DNA from: Octadecabacter sp.
GTDB taxonomy: Bacteria > Pseudomonadota > Alphaproteobacteria > Rhodobacterales > Rhodobacteraceae
Reading direction: 5' to 3'
Assembly: GCA_003533975.1 (NCBI GenBank)
Contig: DQCL01000114.1
Location: 1 to 5,635, forward strand
Length of the DNA stretch: 5,635 bases
Under the pieces are notes generated by a model. The model did no database searches, was not told the DNA's origin, and saw only the letters and a program-made list of their open reading frames with translations. Position 1 is the stretch's first letter, and the number at the start of each line of letters is the position of its first letter. The position numbers and the translations under genes were made by a program. Positions 1 to 5,173 of this stretch are shown one piece after another.

Positions 1-465
1 TTTGATCGCTCTTGGTACAACCGCGGTGTTGTTGAAAAAGTGTTCGGCTTTTGTGACGATAAGCAGCGCGACAAATGGTTTGAACAGGTAAACCCGTTTG
101 AGCAGATGCTGATTGATGAAGGCATTAAGGTTTTCAAGATTTGGCTGACTGTTGATCGCGCAGCGCAGTTGCAGCGGTTCTTGGACCGTGAAAGCGACCC
201 GCTAAAGCAATGGAAGCTTAGCTGGATTGACGTTGAAGGCCTAAAAAAATGGGACGAATACAGCGACGCGATCACCGAAACGCTTGCAAAAACCCACACA
301 GATGACACGCCTTGGTTGGTTGTGCGCTCCGCCGACAAACGCCGCGCGCGTGTAAACGCAATCCGCGCAGTCCTTCAACAGCTCGACTATACGGGTAAAG
401 ACGCCGCAGCGTTAGGTGATCTCGATCCGAAAATCGTTGGCGGACCGGAGCATTTGGGTGGCTAA
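1..465 (+). CDS. ppk2: PPK2-family polyphosphate kinase, C-terminal part (5' end outside window)
   Basis: This family moves phosphate between polyphosphate and nucleotides in the cytoplasm, usually making NTP from NDP. The reading frame is open from base 1 with no start, so the gene begins upstream; 154 residues are visible of roughly 270-300 usual for one-domain PPK2. The visible part opens with FDRSWYNR, the Walker B region. It continues with [11 protein letters not shown] (31-41), the beta-strand KVFKIWLTV, then [19 protein letters not shown] and [10 protein letters not shown] (62-91), the lid and signature region, and [17 protein letters not shown] (105-121), the usual C-terminal nucleotide-side motif. 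The usual YNRAGVE reads YNRGVVE here, a mild change. The Walker A part is not visible, so the subclass (ADP-, GDP- or AMP-using) cannot be decided. The TAA stop lies inside the start of the next gene, suggesting one transcript with the regulator. Confidence 0.93.
   Translation, partial: FDRSWYNRGVVEKVFGFCDDKQRDKWFEQVNPFEQMLIDEGIKVFKIWLTVDRAAQLQRFLDRESDPLKQWKLSWIDVEGLKKWDEYSDAITETLAKTHTDDTPWLVVRSADKRRARVNAIRAVLQQLDYTGKDAAALGDLDPKIVGGPEHLGG
447..460 (+). promoter_or_regulatory. Ribosome binding site and GTG start of the TetR gene
   Basis: GGAG at 447-450 is followed by seven bases and then GTG at 458-460. This decides the start: the GTG opens directly into [11 protein letters not shown], the conserved beginning of this TetR subgroup, whereas a longer reading from 416 would add residues with no family resemblance. 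The site lies within the last codons of ppk2, so translation of the two genes is probably coupled. Confidence 0.75.
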
Positions 466-1078
466 ACGCGGGTATCACCACGGAGACCTGAAACGTGCAT
501 TGGTCGATGGCGCGTTGCGTTTGATTGAGGAAAAAGGCCCTACGGGTTTTACCCTGTCTGAGGCAGCCCGCGAAGCAGGCGTCACGCCCGCCGCAGTTTA
601 TCGCCACTTTGATGGCCGAGAAGACCTCATCGCGGAAGCGGCGCGACAAGGATACGAGATATTCGCGGACCTAATGGAATACGCCTATGGCAAAGGTCAG
701 CCGTCTGCATTGGCGTCATTTGAGGCGACAGGGCGCGCTTACCTAGCATTCGCACGCAAATACCCAGGTCACTATGTGGCGATGTTTGAAAGCGGTATTT
801 CGATCCAGCGCACGCCTGAACTGAACGATGTCGCAACCCGCGCGATGGGTGTGCTGGAAAAAGCGGCGGCGGAATTATCTATGCATATACCAGAGGAAAG
901 ACGCCCTCCACCGCAGATGTTCAGCGCCCACATCTGGGCGATGAGCCACGGTGTGGTTGAACTGTTTGCACGCGGATCACCAGGAACCAAATCGCCGTTC
1001 CCACCTGAGGATTTGTTGGAAACCGGTATTGGAGTCTATTTGCGCGGCCTAGGGTTAGTGCGTCCTGACAACACATAG
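458..1078 (+). CDS. TetR-family transcriptional regulator with WHG-type C-terminal domain
   Basis: A 206-residue DNA-binding repressor-type protein, normal length for TetR. The N-terminal helix-turn-helix domain covers about residues 6-55: [15 protein letters not shown], then [20 protein letters not shown] (32-51), the helix-turn-helix with the typical YRHF end of the recognition helix, followed by the usual acidic GREDLI. The C-terminal ligand-binding region contains W160..H164-G165 in [13 protein letters not shown], the feature of the WHG group (Pfam TetR_C_33 type). The GTG start overlaps the end of ppk2 by 8 bases, so the two are probably co-transcribed. The inducing ligand and target cannot be told from sequence. 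Regulation of its own operon is plausible but unproven, since that promoter lies outside the window. The stop is TAG, directly followed by a palindromic hairpin. Confidence 0.92.
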   Translation: MAKRGYHHGDLKRALVDGALRLIEEKGPTGFTLSEAAREAGVTPAAVYRHFDGREDLIAEAARQGYEIFADLMEYAYGKGQPSALASFEATGRAYLAFARKYPGHYVAMFESGISIQRTPELNDVATRAMGVLEKAAAELSMHIPEERRPPPQMFSAHIWAMSHGVVELFARGSPGTKSPFPPEDLLETGIGVYLRGLGLVRPDNT

Positions 1079-1101
1079 TCGAATTTGCTTTGCAAATTCG
1101 A
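1079..1101. repeat. Perfect 10-bp palindromic hairpin just after the TetR stop
   Basis: TCGAATTTGC, three T, then GCAAATTCGA: a perfect 10-bp inverted repeat with a 3-base loop, starting on the very base after the tetR stop codon. The stem is AT-rich and no T-run follows, so it is not a canonical intrinsic terminator by itself. Together with the GC-rich hairpin that follows, it probably ends or protects the 3' end of the ppk2-tetR transcript. Confidence 0.7.
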
Positions 1102-1105
1102 TCCG

Positions 1106-1150
1106 TCGGGGGCCAGCCCCCGAACCCCCGGAGTATTTAAGAGCCAAAGA
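1106..1150 (+). terminator. Rhodobacterales-type 3'-end element, copy 1 (GC hairpin + CCCCCGG..TATTTA tail)
   Basis: TCGGGGGC..GCCCCCGA (1106-1123) forms a strong hairpin. It is followed by CCCCCGG (1125-1131), TATTTA (1134-1139) and CAAAGA (1145-1150). The same order of parts occurs on the minus strand after the M32 peptidase gene (3645-3694), again just past a stop codon and pointing the same way relative to the gene. From memory, such elements are frequent at gene ends in Rhodobacterales. A role in termination or 3'-end processing is inference, because there is no long T-run. Confidence 0.6.
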
Positions 1151-1154
1151 AAAC

Positions 1155-1186
1155 AAAAAAGGGCGCAACCAGAATAGTGCGCCCTC
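1155..1186 (-). terminator. Intrinsic terminator of the rplM-rpsI operon
   Basis: Read on the minus strand, GGGCGCA pairs with TGCGCCC (plus-strand arms 1161-1167 and 1178-1184) around a 10-base loop, with one more A-T pair outside. The stem is followed at once by six T (1155-1160). This is the classical rho-independent layout, 25 bases past the rpsI stop. On the plus strand the trailing sequence is only CTCTTTC, so it acts best for rpsI. Its T-run lies immediately next to the tail of the convergent tetR 3' element. Confidence 0.88.
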
Positions 1187-1211
1187 TTTCGTATTTTGAT
1201 GTTCAGAAAAC

Positions 1212-1706
1212 TTAACGCTTAGAGAACTGGAAGCTCTTACGCGCTTTTGCTTTACCGTACTTCTTACGTTCAACAACACGGCTGTCGCGTGTGATGAAGC
1301 CAGCCGCCTTAAGCGCTGCGCGGTGTGTTGGGTCAAACAACTGAAGCGCCTTGGAGATGCCGTGCTTAACCGCACCAGCTTGACCAGATAGACCGCCGCC
1401 TTTGACTGTTGCCATAACGTCGAACTGGCCAACTGTTGCAGTAACTTCGAACGGCTGCAGCAAGATCATGCGCAAAACGGGACGTGCGAAGTATGTTTCC
1501 TGCTCACGGCCGTTGATGATGACTTTACCAGAACCAGGTTTGATCCAAACGCGCGCGATCGCGTCTTTACGCTTACCCGTCGCATAAGAACGACCGAGCT
1601 CATCTTTAACAGGCTCGCGAGCGATGGCTTCTGCAACGACTTCAGCCGGTGCTACGCCTTCGGCAACTTGGCCCAGTTCTTCGAGGGAATTCACTTGATC
1701 GACCAT
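1212..1706 (-). CDS. rpsI: Small ribosomal subunit protein S9 (uS9)
   Basis: Structural protein of the 30S subunit; its C-terminal tail reaches the P-site tRNA. At 164 residues it is longer than the roughly 130 of E. coli because of an acidic, alanine-rich N-terminal extension of about 35 residues ([12 protein letters not shown] to about EPVKDE), as is common in alphaproteobacteria. The core begins at [17 protein letters not shown] (38-54). It contains the S9 signature [19 protein letters not shown] (103-121) and ends in the basic tail [18 protein letters not shown], with the invariant SKR end. The start ATG shares one base with the rplM stop (TAATG), and a GAGGA ribosome binding site (1714-1718) lies seven bases upstream inside rplM, so translation is coupled. 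A strong intrinsic terminator follows. Confidence 0.98.
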   Translation of the reverse strand: MVDQVNSLEELGQVAEGVAPAEVVAEAIAREPVKDELGRSYATGKRKDAIARVWIKPGSGKVIINGREQETYFARPVLRMILLQPFEVTATVGQFDVMATVKGGGLSGQAGAVKHGISKALQLFDPTHRAALKAAGFITRDSRVVERKKYGKAKARKSFQFSKR

Positions 1707-2167
1707 TATGCAGTCCTCGTGTTCTTTTTGTTCATAGACTTAACGTCCAGAACTTCCGGCTTTTGGGCTTCCATGCCGTGCTCAGCACCAGCGAACACAC
1801 GCAGGTGTGTCATCTGAACGCGAGACAGGCGGTTGCCAGGCAACATGCGCTTAACAGCTTGCATGACAACACGCTCAGGGTGCTTGCCTTCGAGGATTTC
1901 ACCAGTTGTGCGGGACTTGATGCCGCCAACGGTGCCAGTGTGCCAGTAGTTAGGCTTGTCACGCTTGTTACCAGTCAACTGGATCTTGTCCGCGTTGATA
2001 ACAATAACGTTGTCGCCCATATCCATGTGCGGTGTGAAAGACGGCTTATGCTTGCCGCGCAGACGCATGGCGATAATGGAAGCAAGACGGCCAAGTACAA
2101 CGCCTTCAGCGTCAACCAGGATCCATTTCTTCTCAATATCCGCCGGAGTAGCAGAGAAGGTTTTCAT
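1706..2167 (-). CDS. rplM: Large ribosomal subunit protein L13 (uL13)
   Basis: Early-assembling protein of the 50S subunit that binds 23S rRNA. It has 153 residues against 142 in E. coli, the extra being mainly the C-terminal tail. Recognisable blocks are [18 protein letters not shown] (13-30), [18 protein letters not shown] (51-68), [14 protein letters not shown] (74-87) and the signature region [20 protein letters not shown] with VFAGAEH (104-130). AGGA (2175-2178) seven bases before the ATG supports this start; the other nearby ATG at 2172-2174 is out of frame. It is the first gene of the rplM-rpsI operon, preceded by a clear promoter and a short leader with a hairpin. In E. coli, L13 is reported to repress translation of its own operon; whether that holds here is open. 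Confidence 0.98.
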   Translation of the reverse strand: MKTFSATPADIEKKWILVDAEGVVLGRLASIIAMRLRGKHKPSFTPHMDMGDNVIVINADKIQLTGNKRDKPNYWHTGTVGGIKSRTTGEILEGKHPERVVMQAVKRMLPGNRLSRVQMTHLRVFAGAEHGMEAQKPEVLDVKSMNKKNTRTA

Positions 2168-2187
2168 CGGTCATTCCTAAAGTATTT

Positions 2188-2205
2188 GGGCCACGCAAGT
2201 AGCCC
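2188..2205 (-). promoter_or_regulatory. Leader hairpin upstream of rplM
   Basis: In the minus-strand RNA, GGGCUAC and GUGGCCC form a 7-bp stem (one G-U pair) closed by a UUGC loop. It sits nine bases upstream of the AGGA ribosome binding site of rplM. It is the only solid structure in the predicted leader of about 48 bases. The position suits a binding site for feedback control by a ribosomal protein, but that function is inferred and no match to a known leader family was tested. Confidence 0.45.
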
Positions 2206-2221
2206 GTCATTCGATTGGGGC

Positions 2222-2249
2222 GTTATACGCGGTTACAAAATGCGGTCAA
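2222..2249 (-). promoter_or_regulatory. Sigma-70-like promoter of rplM-rpsI
   Basis: On the minus strand TTGACC (2249-2244) and TATAAC (2227-2222) are separated by 16 bases, each one or two mismatches from consensus. The following bases read GCCCCA, a GC-rich discriminator like those of promoters repressed under stringent (ppGpp) control, which would suit a ribosomal protein operon. The expected transcript start is near 2215, giving a leader of about 48 bases. The sequence further upstream is rich in A and T. Confidence 0.7.
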
Positions 2250-2303
2250 GCGGGGTTGTTCAGTATTAATTCAATGATTACAGCGCATTAATAATTAGGT
2301 ATT

Positions 2304-2334
2304 ATTATACCCCATTAAATATCACTGCGATCAA
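2304..2334 (-). promoter_or_regulatory. Possible second, distal promoter for rplM-rpsI
   Basis: On the minus strand a perfect TATAAT (2309-2304) lies 19 bases downstream of TTGATC (2334-2329). The spacing is longer than ideal, so this is weak support. The -10 overlaps a small palindrome, GGTAT-TATT-ATACC (2298-2311), in an AT-rich stretch between the thioesterase stop and rplM. Confidence 0.3.
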
Positions 2335-2376
2335 CGTGAAGCCCGCATCAGAAACAACCGTGCCAAACAGGAGCCC

Positions 2377-2799
2377 TTAAGTAGACGGTGGAATGGAATA
2401 GGTAAGAGATGCCCGTGCAACGGGTTTGTTTGGTGCGTCTTCGCTGTATAATCGCCCCTCACACACGGCCAGCGCCCGCCCTAACTTTAGCAATTCCATC
2501 CGGCACAATAGCCGTCCAGGTTGCGGTTTGCGCATAAAATCAATGGAGCAATTGGTCGTTACGGCCAATCCAACCGGCCCCAAAACAGACAAGATGCAGA
2601 AATAGGCACAGACATCGGTCAGCGCAAACATGCTTGGCCCAGATACGGTTCCACCGGGCCGCAAATGTTTTTCGGATGCAGACAAGGCCATTGTCACGAA
2701 TGGCGGCGCCACCTCAACAAATTCGAAATCACCCGCGACTTGTGGAAAATCACTGTCCAGAAAACTCTGCAACGCGACCGAGTCCATCTTCATTTTCAT
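2377..2799 (-). CDS. PaaI-type hotdog-fold thioesterase
   Basis: Probably hydrolyses acyl-CoA thioesters in the cytoplasm; the substrate is unknown. With the start at 2799 it has 140 residues, the usual length for the 4HBT/PaaI group. The frame is open back to an ATG at 2895, but those 32 extra residues look unlike the family, while MKMKMDSV is preceded by a purine-rich GAGGGGG stretch. In-frame ATGs at 2793 and 2787 are alternatives. The active-site helix region is HLRPGGTVSGPSMFALTD (45-62), with D62 in the position of the PaaI catalytic acid. The VTTNCSIDFMRKPQPG block (80-95) matches the conserved central strand. The common HGG motif is SGP here. It is divergent from the crotonase gene, 54 bases away, and upstream of rplM on the same strand. 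Confidence 0.82.
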   Translation of the reverse strand: MKMKMDSVALQSFLDSDFPQVAGDFEFVEVAPPFVTMALSASEKHLRPGGTVSGPSMFALTDVCAYFCILSVLGPVGLAVTTNCSIDFMRKPQPGRLLCRMELLKLGRALAVCEGRLYSEDAPNKPVARASLTYSIPPST

Positions 2800-2824
2800 A
2801 GCCAAACGCCCCCTCACCCCATAG

Positions 2825-2854
2825 ACTTGCCTGACACTTACCGGAGACGCAAGT
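2825..2854. repeat. Inverted repeat between divergent thioesterase and crotonase genes
   Basis: ACTTGC (2825-2830) and GCAAGT (2849-2854) are perfect 6-bp inverted arms 18 bases apart. They lie in the 54-base divergent gap; the right arm ends on the first base of the crotonase TTG start. The repeat could be a regulator operator or, in RNA, a stem that holds the ribosome binding site in its loop. Six-base arms may also occur by chance. Confidence 0.3.
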
Positions 2855-2856
2855 TG
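2843..2856 (+). promoter_or_regulatory. Ribosome binding site and TTG start of the crotonase
   Basis: GGAG (2843-2846), seven bases, then TTG (2854-2856). No ATG or GTG occurs in frame between this point and the first family-like residues. The next ATG (2902) would remove the first beta-strand (LLTRTDQNGVAHIEM). The TTG gives the normal family length. Confidence 0.7.
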
Positions 2857-3639
2857 CCCCTTCTTACCAGAACCGACCAAAATGGCGTGGCCCATATTGA
2901 AATGACCGCACCGGAACGCTTGAACGCACTTAGCGACGGCATGCTTGCGGCGCTACAGGCTGAATTTGACGATTTGATCCAAGATCAAGACACCCGTGTG
3001 GTCATCCTGTCTGGTTCTGGAAAGGCGTTCTGTGCGGGCCATGATCTGCGTGAAATGCAAGCCGCACGGCAGGCCGATGACGCTGGCGCGGCAGCCCTTG
3101 GCGATTTGTTCGATCGATGCGCCAAAATGATGCAAACGATCCAAAAACTCCCCCAGCCTGTGATCGCGCAAACCCACGGCATCGCGACCGCTGCAGGCTG
3201 CCAACTGGTTGCGACCTGCGATCTGGCAGTGTCCGCTGACACATGCAAATTTGGCGTGAACGGGGTGAACATCGGTTTGTTCTGTTCTACCCCGATGGTC
3301 GCCCTCACCCGTAATATCCCGCGTAAACAAGCGTTCGAAATGCTCACAACTGGTCGCTTTATAGACGCGACCGAGGCCCAATCCCTCGGCCTCATCAATA
3401 AATCCGTCCCCGCCGACGAGCTCGCAGCAGCAACGCGTGAGATGGCCGAAACGATTGCAAACAAACTTCCCGTCGCTGTCAAAACCGGCAAGCAGGCCTT
3501 CTATAATCAAGCGCAAATGGACACCGCAGACGCCTATACCTACACAGGCGCGCGCATGGTCGAAAATATGTTGGACGCAAACACCAACGAAGGCATCAAC
3601 GCCTTCCTAGAAAAGCGCGATCCCGACTGGCATACTTAG
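2854..3639 (+). CDS. Crotonase-superfamily protein, ECHDC3-like (enoyl-CoA hydratase domain)
   Basis: A 261-residue crotonase-fold protein, usual length for the family, probably acting on an acyl-CoA. Visible features are the N-terminal strand VAHIEMTAPERLNALSDGM (12-30); FCAGHDLREM (59-68), which supplies one oxyanion-hole amide; and GIATAAGCQLVATCDLAVS (109-127) with the second oxyanion glycine at 115. The C-terminal dimerisation helices run to KRDPDWHT. The two catalytic glutamates of classical enoyl-CoA hydratase are missing: GGGCEL reads AAGCQL (Q117), and the PEI position in FGQPEIKLG-type sequences is glycine 137 (FGVNGVNIG). IGLFCSTPMVAL and the gap-free match of this block resemble human ECHDC3, judged from memory. 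Hydratase activity is therefore doubtful despite the likely automatic annotation. A TTG start with a good ribosome binding site was chosen. It is divergent from the thioesterase, suggesting related acyl-CoA metabolism. Confidence 0.9.
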   Translation: MPLLTRTDQNGVAHIEMTAPERLNALSDGMLAALQAEFDDLIQDQDTRVVILSGSGKAFCAGHDLREMQAARQADDAGAAALGDLFDRCAKMMQTIQKLPQPVIAQTHGIATAAGCQLVATCDLAVSADTCKFGVNGVNIGLFCSTPMVALTRNIPRKQAFEMLTTGRFIDATEAQSLGLINKSVPADELAAATREMAETIANKLPVAVKTGKQAFYNQAQMDTADAYTYTGARMVENMLDANTNEGINAFLEKRDPDWHT

Positions 3640-3644
3640 CATTG

Positions 3645-3694
3645 TCTTTGTCATCTAAATATCCCGGGGAGTCCGAAGGACGGGGCAGCGCCCC
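3645..3694 (-). terminator. Rhodobacterales-type 3'-end element, copy 2, after the M32 peptidase
   Basis: On the minus strand, starting seven bases past the peptidase stop: GGGGC-GCT-GCCCC hairpin (3694-3682), a second small hairpin GTCC-TTC-GGAC (3681-3671), CCCCGGGA (3669-3662), TATTTA (3661-3656) and CAAAGA (3650-3645). The order and orientation match the element after tetR. It fills the 61-base gap between two convergent genes and is the only terminator-like structure there for either gene. Confidence 0.6.
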
Positions 3695-3700
3695 TCGCCC

Positions 3701-5170
3701 TTACAGCCCATAAATACCGTTGAATTTGTCTTCAAGGTAGCCCAGCAATGGCGCCTCGGATGGATCAAATTCACAAGCCTTCGCAATGACCTCACGCGGC
3801 GTATAAAGCCCGCCGTGAGTTTGTACATTCTCACGTAACCAACGTGTAGCATGGGACGTGTCACCGCGCGCCAATGCTGCGTCTACATCCGGTACGCCCT
3901 TGCGCATCGCCTTGTTCAGGCAGCCTGCATACACGTTACCCAGTGTATAGGTCGGGAAGTAGCCGAACAATCCAACGGACCAATGAACGTCCTGCAGCAC
4001 GCCGTTACTTGCCTTATCCACGGCAAAGCCGAAATCAGCAGCAAACCTTTCATTCCACGCGGCTTCAAGATCATCCACTTCGATGTCACGCGACACCAGC
4101 GCGCGTTCCAGATCAAAGCGCAAAAGCACATGCAGGTTATACTGAACCTCATCAGCCTCCGTGCGGATATAGCCGTTCTCGACGCGATTTACGGTGGCGT
4201 AAAACGCATCCTCATCTGCGATGCCGAAATCCCCAAACGCATCGCGCATCTGACCATAGAGCCATCCCGTAAACGCACGGCCTCGCCCGATCTGGTTCTC
4301 ATAAATTCGGCTCTGGCTTTCGTGCACACCCATCGACACACCCTGCCCCAATGGGGTCAGAAGATAGTCAGGATCAATGTTTTGTTCATAACACGCATGC
4401 CCGACCTCATGGATCGTTGAGTAGAGGCAATTGAACGGATCCGTCTCAGACGTGCGGGTGGTGATGCGTACATCCAGGCCCGACCCGCTTGAAAACGGGT
4501 GCACTGCTTTATCGACGCGTCCCTTGGCCATATCATAGCCAAACGTCTTGGCAATCTGGCGACTCAATTTCATCTGCGCACCTTCGTCAAACGCCCCCTG
4601 CAAAGCCGCTGGCGCAGGAGCCGCCAAAATTCCTTCGCGCAACTCAACCAACCGCGGACGCAACGCGTCAAACATCGCGCTCAGCTCGGCTGCTGTTGCA
4701 CCGGGTTCATAATCATCCAACATCGCGTCATATACATCGCCCCCCGCAGACAGCGCTGCGCCCTCGTCGCGCTTCAGCGACACAACCTCTTTCAATACAG
4801 GCGCAAAGGCTGCGAAATCATTTGCTTCGCGTGCCTCGGCCCATTTCCCCTGCGCTTCTGAAGTGACCCGTGCGATTTCGGACGCGAGTTTCGCAGGTAC
4901 CTTACTTGCACGCTCATAAGACCGCTTAATGTGGCGCAACTGTGCACCTTCAACCCCACCAGAGGTCTCCGCTTCAGACAGCCAATCCGCAACCCGAGGA
5001 TCCGTGCGCCGTGCATGCAAAACGCCTTCCATTGCGGCCATTTCTGCCCCACGCTGGGGTGCTGCATCGCGCGGCATCATGGTTTCCTGATCCCACCCCA
5101 AACGCCCCGCCACTTGGCTCAACGCTTCGGTTTCGCGCTGGTACGCCATCAGATCATCATATGCAGTCAT
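3701..5170 (-). CDS. M32-family metallocarboxypeptidase (carboxypeptidase Taq type)
   Basis: A zinc-dependent enzyme that removes C-terminal amino acids from peptides, without signal peptide and hence cytosolic. It has 489 residues, normal for the family. All hallmark motifs are present in order: HPFSSGSGLDVRITTRT (224-240) with the DxRxT substrate motif; HEVGH (254-258), giving zinc ligands H254 and H258 and catalytic E255; HESQSRIYEN (283-292), where E284 lies 30 residues after H254, the same spacing as the third zinc ligand in the Pyrococcus enzyme; IRTEADEVQYNLHVLLRFDLE (335-355); and GVLQDVHWSVGLFGYFPTYTLG (390-411). The helical N-terminal lid (1-120) is complete. The ATG is preceded by GAGGA (5180-5184) nine bases upstream, inside the end of ctaA, and only three bases separate the genes, so they are probably co-transcribed and translationally coupled. 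Confidence 0.96.
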   Translation of the reverse strand: MTAYDDLMAYQRETEALSQVAGRLGWDQETMMPRDAAPQRGAEMAAMEGVLHARRTDPRVADWLSEAETSGGVEGAQLRHIKRSYERASKVPAKLASEIARVTSEAQGKWAEAREANDFAAFAPVLKEVVSLKRDEGAALSAGGDVYDAMLDDYEPGATAAELSAMFDALRPRLVELREGILAAPAPAALQGAFDEGAQMKLSRQIAKTFGYDMAKGRVDKAVHPFSSGSGLDVRITTRTSETDPFNCLYSTIHEVGHACYEQNIDPDYLLTPLGQGVSMGVHESQSRIYENQIGRGRAFTGWLYGQMRDAFGDFGIADEDAFYATVNRVENGYIRTEADEVQYNLHVLLRFDLERALVSRDIEVDDLEAAWNERFAADFGFAVDKASNGVLQDVHWSVGLFGYFPTYTLGNVYAGCLNKAMRKGVPDVDAALARGDTSHATRWLRENVQTHGGLYTPREVIAKACEFDPSEAPLLGYLEDKFNGIYGL

Positions 5171-5173
5171 GGC

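Noticed and set aside
1649..2269. Plus-strand 206-residue open frame across rplM
   Set aside because: It lies antisense to a certain ribosomal protein gene, with no recognisable domain and no ribosome binding site; it is a codon-bias shadow.
2329..2376. Terminator for the thioesterase gene
   Set aside because: Only a weak 4-bp TCAC/GTGA stem is present and no T-run follows it, so I could not support a terminator; some read-through into rplM is possible.
2521..2853. Upstream extension of the crotonase reading frame to 372 residues
   Set aside because: The extra 111 residues are read antisense to the thioesterase gene, resemble no crotonase sequence, and would give an unusual length; the TTG at 2854 with GGAG gives the normal size.
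2780..2853. Sigma-70 promoters for the divergent thioesterase and crotonase genes
   Set aside because: No hexamer pair with acceptable spacing was found on either strand; reporting one would be guesswork.
2800..2895. Longer thioesterase start at ATG 2895
   Set aside because: It would add 32 residues without family resemblance and overlap the crotonase start by 42 bases; ATG 2799 fits the family length.
2953..3516. Long minus-strand open frames inside the crotonase gene
   Set aside because: Antisense shadows of a recognised gene with no domain-like sequence.
3851..4420. Plus-strand open frames inside the M32 peptidase gene
   Set aside because: The minus-strand peptidase carries every family motif over this stretch; the opposite frames are shadows.
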